Made by a program: the position numbers and the translations under genes. Shown one piece after another: positions 45,726-53,645 of a stretch of 64,000 nucleotides of DNA; position 1 is the stretch's first letter, and each line of letters begins with the position of its first letter. The DNA lies in NCBI RefSeq assembly GCF_031846445.1, contig NZ_JAVRHR010000006.1, forward strand, positions 1 through 64,000. The letters are read 5' to 3'. Source of the stretch: Croceitalea rosinachiae. Lineage in GTDB: Bacteria > Bacteroidota > Bacteroidia > Flavobacteriales > Flavobacteriaceae. The notes beneath the pieces were generated by a model. The model made no database searches and was not told the origin of the DNA. It saw only the letters and a list, made by a program, of their open reading frames with translations.

Positions 45726-48176
45726 CTATAACTTCTTAGCGTTTTTTACTTTTTGATTTGTTAAGGCCAAATCAATCACTTCACTCATATCATTTACATA
45801 ATGAAAAGTCAATCCTTTTAAATAGTTTTCTTTTATTTCTTGGATATCTTTTTTATTGTCTTCACAAAGAATGATTTCCTTAATTCGCGCTCTTTTTGCA
45901 GCAAGTATCTTTTCTTTTATACCGCCAACAGGAAGCACTTTGCCCCTCAATGTAATTTCACCTGTCATCGCCAAACTTTTTTTGACTTTGCGTTGTGTAA
46001 ATAACGAAACTAAAGAAGTTAACATGGTAATACCTGCACTCGGACCATCTTTGGGAGTGGCCCCTTCTGGAACATGGATATGTACATTGTATTTTTCAAA
46101 TACCTCAGTATTAATTCCAAAAACTTCGGCATTTGATTTTATATATTCCATGGCAATGGTCGCTGATTCTTTCATCACCTTTCCTAAGTTCCCCGTAATA
46201 TTCAGAGTTCCTTTACCTTTTGAAAGGATTGATTCAATGAATAGAATATCACCACCAACACTTGTCCATGCCAATCCAGTTACAACTCCAGCAACTTCGT
46301 TATTTTCATACTTGTCACGCTCCAAACGCGCAGGACCCAATACGGTCTCGACCGTTTCATTAGTCACTTTTACGTTATATTCTTCTTCGGTCGCAATATT
46401 TTTTGCCGCATAACGTACCATTTTAGCAAGTTGTTTTTCTAACGATCTAACTCCTGATTCTCTAGTATATCCCTCAACAATTTTTTCTAATTGCGGTTTT
46501 CCAATTTTTAAATGTTCTGTTGCCAAGCCATGTTCTTTTAGTTGTTTTGGCAATAAATGCTTTTTGGCAATTTCAACTTTTTCTTCAATGGTATAACCTG
46601 TAACATTTATGATTTCCATTCGATCGCGAAGTGCTGGTTGAATCGTTCCCAAATTGTTTGCCGTAGCTATAAACATTACCTTAGAAAGGTCGTAACCCAT
46701 CTCTAAGAAATTATCATAAAACGCACTATTCTGTTCTGGATCCAATACTTCGAGCATCGCCGATGAAGGGTCTCCTTGATGACTGTTGGACAATTTATCT
46801 ATTTCATCTAAAATAAATACTGGGTTAGAAGTACCTGCCTTTTTAAGACTCTGGATAATACGACCAGGCATAGCTCCAATATAGGTCTTGCGATGACCTC
46901 TTATCTCTGCTTCATCCCGTAATCCACCTAATGAAATTCTAACATATTCCCTACCCAAAGCTTCTGCAACAGATTTGCCTAATGAGGTCTTACCAACTCC
47001 TGGTGGTCCATATAAACAAAGTATAGGCGATTTCATATCATTACGGAGCTTCAGTACTGCCAAATACTCAATAATTCGCCTCTTTACATCTTCAAGGCCG
47101 TAATGGTCTCTATCCAATATCTTCTCGGCGCGTTTTAAATCGAACTTATCTTTTGAAAACTCATCCCAAGGCAGTTCTAAAAACAAATCCAAATAATTTC
47201 TTTGAATGGAATATTCGGCAACCTGCGGATTCATCCTTTGCATTTTCGCCAACTCCTTTTCAAAATGTTCCATTATTTTTTTATTCCACTTCTTTTTCTT
47301 GGCCTTTACCTTCATTTCATCAACTTCCTCCTCATAAGACAGCCCTCCTAACTCTTCCTGAATCGTCTTCATTTGCTGATGCAAAAAGTACTCACGCTGC
47401 TGCTGATCCATGTCACTTCGTACTTTAGATTGAATGTCATTCTTCAATTCAAGCTTCTGTAACTCTAAATTCATGTACTTTAGAGTGGCTAAAGCGCGCG
47501 CTTGTAAATCAGGAATTTCCAATAAATGCTGCTTTTCGGTAACACCAAGATTTAGGTTAGAAGAAACGAAATTGATTAAGAACGAATTACTCTGAATGTT
47601 TTTGATAGCAAAAGTAGCTTCACTGGGTATGTTAGGGTTGTCCTTAATTATTTTATAGGCCAACTCTTTTATAGAATCAATTATGGCCAAAAACTCCTTA
47701 TCATCCTTATCAGGCCTTGTCTCATCAGCTTCTCTAATTGTTGCGGTCATATAAGGTTCTTCAGTCAATATCTGAGCAACTTCAAACCTTTTCTTACCCT
47801 GTATGATAACAGTAGTATTTCCGTCGGGCATTTGTAGAACCCTTAGAATTCTTGCAACTGTACCTAAGGTGTTAATGTCTTTAACATTCGGATTCTCAGT
47901 TTCTTCATCTTTTTGAGAAACCACCCCAATAGTTTTAGTGCCATTATTGGCATCCTTGATCAAATTAATAGACTTGTCCCTACCGGCCGTTATAGGTATC
48001 ACAACCCCAGGAAACAAAACTGTATTTCGTAATGGCAACACTGGCAGGGTTTCTGGCAAGGTTTCATTGTTCATCTCTTCTTCATCCTCGGGGGTTAATA
48101 ATGGTATTAACTCCGCCTCCTCATCAATTCCTTGTAAAGACATATTGTCAAAATTTGTAAACTTTACTTCTCCCAT
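45726..48176 (-). CDS. lon: ATP-dependent protease Lon
   Basis: 816 aa from ATG 48176 (MGEVKFTNFDNMSLQG); an ATG six codons upstream is in frame (822 aa) but gives an unusual lead. The N-terminal substrate-binding domain covers about 45-240, and the AAA+ module has Walker A GPPGVGKTSLGKS and Walker B FILDEIDKL. The protease domain carries the Ser of PKDGPSAGI and the Lys of GGIKEKILAAKRA. It is a cytoplasmic quality-control protease. A stretch AAGGAGG lies about 60-75 nt upstream, too far to be the ribosome binding site of this start. Confidence 0.95.
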   Translation of the reverse strand: MGEVKFTNFDNMSLQGIDEEAELIPLLTPEDEEEMNNETLPETLPVLPLRNTVLFPGVVIPITAGRDKSINLIKDANNGTKTIGVVSQKDEETENPNVKDINTLGTVARILRVLQMPDGNTTVIIQGKKRFEVAQILTEEPYMTATIREADETRPDKDDKEFLAIIDSIKELAYKIIKDNPNIPSEATFAIKNIQSNSFLINFVSSNLNLGVTEKQHLLEIPDLQARALATLKYMNLELQKLELKNDIQSKVRSDMDQQQREYFLHQQMKTIQEELGGLSYEEEVDEMKVKAKKKKWNKKIMEHFEKELAKMQRMNPQVAEYSIQRNYLDLFLELPWDEFSKDKFDLKRAEKILDRDHYGLEDVKRRIIEYLAVLKLRNDMKSPILCLYGPPGVGKTSLGKSVAEALGREYVRISLGGLRDEAEIRGHRKTYIGAMPGRIIQSLKKAGTSNPVFILDEIDKLSNSHQGDPSSAMLEVLDPEQNSAFYDNFLEMGYDLSKVMFIATANNLGTIQPALRDRMEIINVTGYTIEEKVEIAKKHLLPKQLKEHGLATEHLKIGKPQLEKIVEGYTRESGVRSLEKQLAKMVRYAAKNIATEEEYNVKVTNETVETVLGPARLERDKYENNEVAGVVTGLAWTSVGGDILFIESILSKGKGTLNITGNLGKVMKESATIAMEYIKSNAEVFGINTEVFEKYNVHIHVPEGATPKDGPSAGITMLTSLVSLFTQRKVKKSLAMTGEITLRGKVLPVGGIKEKILAAKRARIKEIILCEDNKKDIQEIKENYLKGLTFHYVNDMSEVIDLALTNQKVKNAKKL

Positions 48177-48364
48177 AAGATATATATCGGTCATTCTGTC
48201 ACCAATAGACAGTATTCAGAAAATTAAATTTTATTATTTTTTATCTCTAAACCTCCTTAAAACAAAGGTTCTGGCAATTAAAAATCATTAACTCATACTC
48301 ATATTGCAATTGGTATGCCATGGTTTTTATAAAATTTTTAAAAGAAACTGTAACAATTGGTTAA

Positions 48365-48955
48365 TTGAATTATCTATTAGACAAACCATTCAACTTTTTG
48401 AGCCAACAGAATGAACATACTGACACGTTAGTAAAAGGGTGTCTCGAAGGAAAACAGAGTGCGCAGCTAGCCCTTTACAATAAGTATTATAAGGCAATGT
48501 ATAATGCCGCTTTACGAATTGTAAAACACACTGCCGAAGCCGAAGATATTATGCAAGAATCGTTTTTAAACGCGTTTACGAAGCTGCATACTTTTAAAGG
48601 CGAAGTTACTTTCGGAGCATGGTTAAAAAGAATCGTGATTAACAACAGTATTTATCATTATAGAAAACAGCAAAAAAATAGTGCTGTTGATTTAGAAGAA
48701 GTGATGTACAAGGTCGAAGATAATGATGCAGTTGGGATTGATTCTAATGGTTTAACTGAACTGAAGGCTCAAAAAGTGATGGAAACCATGAAAAGTTTAA
48801 AAAACAATTACAGAGTTTCTTTGACCTTACATCTGATTGAAGGTTATGATTATGAAGAAATAAGTGAAATAATGGATATCAGCTATGCGAATTGTAGAAC
48901 AACAATTTCAAGAGCTAAAGAAAGTCTGAGAAAAAAATTGACAGTAAATGCCTAA
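48365..48955 (+). CDS. ECF-type RNA polymerase sigma factor
   Basis: 196 aa from a TTG start. Region 2 shows ALRIVKHTAEAEDIMQESFL and FGAWLKRIVINNSIYHYRK; region 4 shows YDYEEISEIMDISYANCRT with a helix-turn-helix. There is no region 3, as expected for sigma-70 group 4. It is followed 2 nt downstream by a single-pass membrane protein that looks like its anti-sigma factor. It is the first gene of a four-gene operon ending in two secreted beta-helix proteins. Confidence 0.94.
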   Translation: MNYLLDKPFNFLSQQNEHTDTLVKGCLEGKQSAQLALYNKYYKAMYNAALRIVKHTAEAEDIMQESFLNAFTKLHTFKGEVTFGAWLKRIVINNSIYHYRKQQKNSAVDLEEVMYKVEDNDAVGIDSNGLTELKAQKVMETMKSLKNNYRVSLTLHLIEGYDYEEISEIMDISYANCRTTISRAKESLRKKLTVNA

Positions 48956-48957
48956 TT

Positions 48958-49518
48958 ATGGAAAAGGATGATATAAAACTACTTTTTGAAAACCTCAAGA
49001 ATGATTTCGATACTGAAAGCCCAAGCACTGGTCATGAAGAACGTTTTTTAGAAAAACTAAATCGATCAAAAGGTGTTGTTCAAATAAGTAACAAGAAAAC
49101 CACATGGTGGAAACCTCTGTCCATTGCTGCATCAATAGTTGTTATTTGTGTTTTAGGATTTCAATTAGTAAATAAAGAAGACAACATAAAAGAACAAATT
49201 GTTAAGATTTCTCCAGAAGTTTCGCAAACGGAATTCTATTTCGCCAGTCTTATTGAAGAGCAAGTGCAAGAGTTGAGAGCGTTGAAATCTCCTGAAACAG
49301 AACAGCTTGTTGATGACACTTTAAAACAAATAAACCGATTGGAAACTGACTACAACAACCTTGAACAAGAACTTGTAGCGGGCGGTGATAGCAAGCTTAT
49401 TTTGAATGCTATGATCAACAATTTTCAAACACGAATTGATTTACTAAAAGAAGTACTAACCACCATTGAATCTATAAAAAACTTAAATTATCAAGATGAT
49501 GCGAACTTTACTATTTAA
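48958..49518 (+). CDS. Anti-sigma factor-like single-pass membrane protein
   Basis: 186 aa. A cytoplasmic helical part at 1-50, one membrane helix at about 55-72 (PLSIAASIVVICVLGFQLV) and a periplasmic coiled-coil-rich part (EEQVQELRALKSPETEQLV onward). No zinc-binding HXXXCXXC motif is present. The assignment rests on the position immediately after the sigma gene and the topology. The stop overlaps the start of the next gene by 23 nt. Confidence 0.82.
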   Translation: MEKDDIKLLFENLKNDFDTESPSTGHEERFLEKLNRSKGVVQISNKKTTWWKPLSIAASIVVICVLGFQLVNKEDNIKEQIVKISPEVSQTEFYFASLIEEQVQELRALKSPETEQLVDDTLKQINRLETDYNNLEQELVAGGDSKLILNAMINNFQTRIDLLKEVLTTIESIKNLNYQDDANFTI

Positions 49519-50596
49519 ATACTTAATTCTAACTCTTTTAATGGTAACATTTACCGCTTCGGCAACAACCGAAGGAGAGGGAATGAAGGGAAAATATACC
49601 AAAGAAAAAACGATTAAGAAGGAATTTAATGTCAATGCCGATGCGCTGTTGAAAGTTAAAAATAGTTATGGAAACCTCAATATTACCTCTTGGAATGAAA
49701 ACAAAGTTGTAATTGAAGTACATATTAAAACCAATGGTAATAATGAAGAAAAGGTAACAAACCGATTAAAAGAGATTGATGTTGACTTCGAGAATGGAAG
49801 CAGCATGGTTTCTGCAATGACGCGATTTGGGGACAAAGGCAGAAATTGGGGATGGAACTGGGGCAAACGTAACAATGTGAGTGTCCAAGTGAATTATACT
49901 ATTAAATTACCTGTAAAAAACAGTGTCAACCTTAACAATGATTACGGAAATATTGTTTTAGACCGCATAGATGGTCACGCAAAAATTAATTGTGATTATG
50001 GTAAAATGGAAATTGGTGAGCTTAGAGGTAGAAATAATGAATTACGGTTTGATTATACTTCACGCTCTACATTCGAATATATAAACAGTGCAGAAATCAT
50101 TGCCGATTATTCTGGGTTTACCATTGAAAAAGCCGGTGATTTAAAAGTAAATGCGGATTATACTAATGCTATCATTAAAGAAATGGGAAACCTTACCTAT
50201 ACCTCTGATTATGGTTCTATGGAAGTTAGCAGTGCACAAAATATCTCAGGCAATGGGGACTATTTTGGTTTAAAGTTAGAAAGGGTATATGGTAATGTCA
50301 GTATCACCGCGGATTATGGTTCCATTAAAATTGATAAAATGACGGCCGAAGCTGGAAATATGGACATAAAATCTGATTATACAGGCATCAAAATTGGATA
50401 TGATCCTGCTTATCATTTTGATTTTGAAATATCTGCTGAGTATGCGGGCGTTAGTGGAAAAGACGATTTTACTATTAACATCAGTAAAGAAAAATCTAGC
50501 GATAAATATTATAAAGGGTATCACGGAACAGAAAACTCAGGAAATACCGTAAATATTACAACGGATTACGGTGGAGTATCATTCTATAAAAATTAA
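49496..50596 (+). CDS. Secreted DUF4097-type beta-helix protein with DYG repeats
   Basis: 366 aa with a signal peptide ending ASA. The mature protein has about eleven repeats of roughly 20 residues marked by an aromatic-Gly turn: NDYGNI, CDYGKM, ADYSGF, ADYTNA, SDYGSM, ADYGSI, SDYTGI, TDYGGV and others. Such ladders fold as a right-handed parallel beta-helix in DUF4097 proteins. It is exported to the periplasm or surface; function unknown. Being in an ECF sigma operon, it may respond to envelope stress. It overlaps the anti-sigma gene by 23 nt. Confidence 0.88.
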   Translation: MMRTLLFKYLILTLLMVTFTASATTEGEGMKGKYTKEKTIKKEFNVNADALLKVKNSYGNLNITSWNENKVVIEVHIKTNGNNEEKVTNRLKEIDVDFENGSSMVSAMTRFGDKGRNWGWNWGKRNNVSVQVNYTIKLPVKNSVNLNNDYGNIVLDRIDGHAKINCDYGKMEIGELRGRNNELRFDYTSRSTFEYINSAEIIADYSGFTIEKAGDLKVNADYTNAIIKEMGNLTYTSDYGSMEVSSAQNISGNGDYFGLKLERVYGNVSITADYGSIKIDKMTAEAGNMDIKSDYTGIKIGYDPAYHFDFEISAEYAGVSGKDDFTINISKEKSSDKYYKGYHGTENSGNTVNITTDYGGVSFYKN

Positions 50597-50620
50597 TAAT
50601 CAAAAAACAATAATACAATC

Positions 50621-51343
50621 ATGAAAAAAGTAATAACATTAAGTCTGGTCTTGTTCACAATCACGGCAAGCGCACAATGGGGAAAGCGCGTAAAAGGAAA
50701 CGGTAAAACAGTAACCATTGAACGTTCTGTAGGAGATTATGACGCCATCGCAGTATCTGGGTGGTTTGACGTAAACATTGTAAGTGGCAATGAAGGGGAA
50801 CTAACACTAAAGGGAGAAGAAAATCTTCTTGAATACATCAAAACTGAGGTAAAAGATGGAAAATTGGTCATTAAAACAGCCAAAGGCGTTAACCTAAAAC
50901 CTTCTAACTGGAATTCTGGAATTTATGTTACCGTACCGATTGAATCTATCGATATGGTTTCTTTATCCGGGTCAGGCGATATTGTAGGAGAAACCATTAT
51001 AAAGTCTGAGAGATTTAAAACCTCATTATCGGGTTCTGGTGATGTAACCTTAGATGTTGAGGCGAGTATATTAGATGCATCCATGTCAGGTTCAGGAGAT
51101 ATCAATTTATCGGGTTCTGCGCGCGACTTTGATGTTTCCATTTCAGGCTCTGGTGATATAAAAGCTTATGATTTGAAAGCAGAAAACGTTACCGCCCAGG
51201 TTTCTGGTTCCGCTGATATTAAAGTAACAGCGACAGAAATGATTAAGGCAAGAGTTTCAGGTTCTGGAGATATCAGTTTTAAGGGAAATCCGAAGAAAAT
51301 TGATACCAAGACTTCTGGTTCTGGAGATATCTCAAGTTACTAA
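50621..51343 (+). CDS. Secreted head-GIN (DUF2807) protein
   Basis: 240 aa, signal peptide ending ASAQ. The GIN (DUF2807) domain begins FDVNIVSGNEGELTLKGEEN and continues as a beta-helix ladder of SGSGDI turns spaced by about 20 residues. Six perfect or near-perfect copies lie between 50960 and 51340. The family is found in the periplasm or on the surface; its function is unknown. It is the last gene of the sigma-factor operon, 25 nt after the DUF4097 gene. Confidence 0.9.
   Translation: MKKVITLSLVLFTITASAQWGKRVKGNGKTVTIERSVGDYDAIAVSGWFDVNIVSGNEGELTLKGEENLLEYIKTEVKDGKLVIKTAKGVNLKPSNWNSGIYVTVPIESIDMVSLSGSGDIVGETIIKSERFKTSLSGSGDVTLDVEASILDASMSGSGDINLSGSARDFDVSISGSGDIKAYDLKAENVTAQVSGSADIKVTATEMIKARVSGSGDISFKGNPKKIDTKTSGSGDISSY
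50955..51340 (+). repeat. Coding tandem repeat (SGSGD turns)
   Basis: A degenerate repeat of about 60 bp whose core reads like TCAGGTTCTGGAGATAT and encodes SGSGDI, present about seven times inside the head-GIN gene. It reflects the beta-helix periodicity and is not a CRISPR or transposon. Confidence 0.8.
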
Positions 51344-51389
51344 AAGACTTTACGGTCAATTACGACCAACATCAATCAATAAGCATGCA

Positions 51390-51415
51390 AAGCCTTGGCG
51401 ATTTCGCTAAGGCTT
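51390..51415. terminator. Hairpin between the GIN and MFS genes
   Basis: AAGCCTTGGCGA and TCGCTAAGGCTT pair through about 11 bases with one G-U, then TTTTT on the plus strand. It ends the sigma operon. It overlaps the last codons of the MFS gene, so it may serve both strands. Confidence 0.75.
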
Positions 51416-52729
51416 TTTATTTACCTTTGTCAATAAATAGGCTCCTACTAGAAAAAATAACCCTAAGAAAATGGTGCTGCTACGCATACTTCCCGTTAAC
51501 TGAGCAATCAACCCGTACATTAAAGTACCAATGACAATTCCAATTTTTTCAGAAACATCATAAAAACTGAAAAAAGAAGTGGTATCTGTAGTTTCAGGCA
51601 AGAATTTAGAGTATGTAGATCTAGACAAAGCTTGTATTCCTCCCATAACAATACCCACCAATCCCGCTGCTATATAAAAATCCATGGGTGTCTCTAAAAA
51701 GTAGGCATAAATACAAAGTAGCAACCATAAAATATTTACAACTATTAAAGTTTTAATATTGCCAAAGACTTTGGATGCTTTTGCCGTAAAAGTAGCCCCT
51801 AAAATAGCTACTATCTGAATTACAAGAATACTTACAATCAATCCGGTTGTCCGCTCACTATCCGTTCCCCAATTGATTTCTTCCTCTCCAAAATAGGTCG
51901 CAATCAACATTATGGTCTGCACGGCCATACTATAAATAAAAAATGCTTTCAAATATCTTTTTAGTTGTCGCTGACTTCCTAGTTGTTTCCAAACACTTTG
52001 AAGCTCTCTAAATCCATTTAAAACTATATTCTTGCGCTGCCCTTCGCGTTTATATCCCTTAGGTAAATTGGCAAACGTATATTGGCTAAAAAGTGCCCAC
52101 CAAATACCTACGGTAACAAAGGAGTATTTCATTGCTTTTACTTCAGCAATCTCCCCCCCGTCATTGGTTATTCCAAAAACATCAGGTTTCATTACCATTG
52201 CTAGATTAAATACCAATAGAATCACACTACCAATATAACCTAGGGAAAAACCTTTTGCACTAATAGTATCTTGCTGTTCAGGATATGCAATATCGGGCAA
52301 GTACGAATTATTAATTGCGAAACTTACCCAAAATCCAACCAAGCCAAAGAAATAGCATAATAATCCAAAATAAATATTCTCCAATGAAAACCAGTATAGC
52401 CCTACGCATGACAGTGCACCTAAATAGCAAAAGAACTTTAAAAAGATTTTTTTGTTACCCAAATAGTCTGCAATACCTGAAATTAAAGGGGTGACAATAG
52501 CTATAAACACAAAAGCTGCAGAGGTAACATAACTTATCAAAGGTGCACGGGCAATCTCACCGCCAAAAACGGTGACCTTTTCAATTTCTGCTACTCGAAA
52601 TAATGCCCCATAAAAAATTGGAAAAATTGCTGAAGAGATTACTAAGCTATAGACCGAATTTGCCCAGTCATAGAATGCCCAGGCGTTTAATAGTTTTTTA
52701 GTTCCTTTTAATTCCAAGACTTTTGTCAT
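51407..52729 (-). CDS. MFS transporter, UMF1/Atg22-like
   Basis: 440 aa with about 12 membrane helices. The UMF1 signature at the start is KKLLNAWAFYDWANSVYSL, and IAAGLVGIVMGGIQALSRST is in the second half. Family members are drug/metabolite exporters of undefined substrate in the inner membrane; the yeast relative Atg22 exports amino acids from the vacuole. It is a single gene following the M48 gene terminator. Confidence 0.9.
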   Translation of the reverse strand: MTKVLELKGTKKLLNAWAFYDWANSVYSLVISSAIFPIFYGALFRVAEIEKVTVFGGEIARAPLISYVTSAAFVFIAIVTPLISGIADYLGNKKIFLKFFCYLGALSCVGLYWFSLENIYFGLLCYFFGLVGFWVSFAINNSYLPDIAYPEQQDTISAKGFSLGYIGSVILLVFNLAMVMKPDVFGITNDGGEIAEVKAMKYSFVTVGIWWALFSQYTFANLPKGYKREGQRKNIVLNGFRELQSVWKQLGSQRQLKRYLKAFFIYSMAVQTIMLIATYFGEEEINWGTDSERTTGLIVSILVIQIVAILGATFTAKASKVFGNIKTLIVVNILWLLLCIYAYFLETPMDFYIAAGLVGIVMGGIQALSRSTYSKFLPETTDTTSFFSFYDVSEKIGIVIGTLMYGLIAQLTGSMRSSTIFLGLFFLVGAYLLTKVNKKP

Positions 52730-52742
52730 ATGCTAAAAATAG

Positions 52743-52769
52743 AAAAGCTGCTCGAAAAGAGCAGCTTTT
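52743..52769 (-). terminator. Terminator of the M48 gene
   Basis: AAAAGCTGCTC, loop GAAAA, GAGCAGCTTTT: an 11-bp perfect stem with T runs on both sides, between the M48 peptidase stop and the MFS start. Confidence 0.85.
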
Positions 52770-52800
52770 ATTACTTTTTTGTCTAAACTTTATTGGATAA

Positions 52801-53610
52801 TTACTTAAAAGACGTAACTCCGAACTTAGCGGCTTCTTTTTTGGCCAATGGCGCCCAAGCCGTCAAGTTATTGATTCGTGTATCATTTGAAGGATGTGTA
52901 CTCATAAATTCTGGTGGTGCTTGTCCTCCACTTTTTGCTTTCATGCGCTTCCATAGTTCCGCAGCTTCATAAGGATCATAACCTGCAATTGCCATGATAT
53001 GTAGCCCAATATTATCAGCTTCGGTTTCATGACCTCTACTGAAAGGTAGCATTACGCCCAACTGTGAACCAACACCATATGCTTGGTTAAACATATTTCT
53101 TTTTTCAGGGTCCTGAATTGCTACATTACCAGCTACTGCCCCAATCTGTTGTAACGTACCTGCACTCATTCGTTGAGCACCATGGTCAGCTAGTGCGTGA
53201 GCAACCTCATGCCCCATAACTACGGCAACCCCTGTTTCCGTCTGGGTGATAGGTAAAATTCCTGTGTAGAAAACTATTTTACCACCTGGCATACACCATG
53301 CATTTACCGTTTCATCATCCACCAAATTATATTCCCATTTATAGTCTTTTAAATACCCAGGATGCCCGTTGGCATTTAACCAGGTTTCTGCTGCTTTAGC
53401 AATACGTTGCCCTACACTTGTAATCATTTGAGCATCTTTGGTACCCGTAATGACCTTATTTTCAGTTAAAAATTGGTCATACTGGGCAAAAGCCATGGGA
53501 AATATTTGCTGATTCCCATAAAAATTAAGCATTTTCTTGCCCGTAAACGGATTAGTTTTACAAGCCGCGACAGCAAGAAAAACCGCAATTGTTAAAATTA
53601 ATTTTTTCAT
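52801..53610 (-). CDS. M48-family metalloprotease lipoprotein
   Basis: 269 aa. A lipoprotein signal ends at C17 (AVAAC). The zinc site is VVMGHEVAHALADHG (HEXXH) and the third ligand is in the ETEADNIGLHIM helix. This fits the LoiP/BepA-like M48 peptidases that act in the periplasm on misfolded outer-membrane proteins. It lies 35 nt downstream of the GH31 gene and ends at a strong terminator. Confidence 0.93.
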   Translation of the reverse strand: MKKLILTIAVFLAVAACKTNPFTGKKMLNFYGNQQIFPMAFAQYDQFLTENKVITGTKDAQMITSVGQRIAKAAETWLNANGHPGYLKDYKWEYNLVDDETVNAWCMPGGKIVFYTGILPITQTETGVAVVMGHEVAHALADHGAQRMSAGTLQQIGAVAGNVAIQDPEKRNMFNQAYGVGSQLGVMLPFSRGHETEADNIGLHIMAIAGYDPYEAAELWKRMKAKSGGQAPPEFMSTHPSNDTRINNLTAWAPLAKKEAAKFGVTSFK

Positions 53611-53645
53611 AATATGTAGTGTTTATAATTTCAAATTACGAAAAA

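Noticed and set aside
48238..48258. AAGGAGG stretch as ribosome binding site of lon
   Set aside because: It is about 60 nt or more from any possible lon start and has no start codon at proper spacing.
50955..51340. Regular repeats that could suggest a CRISPR array
   Set aside because: They are in frame, encode SGSGD turns of the head-GIN protein, and have no constant repeat-spacer lengths.
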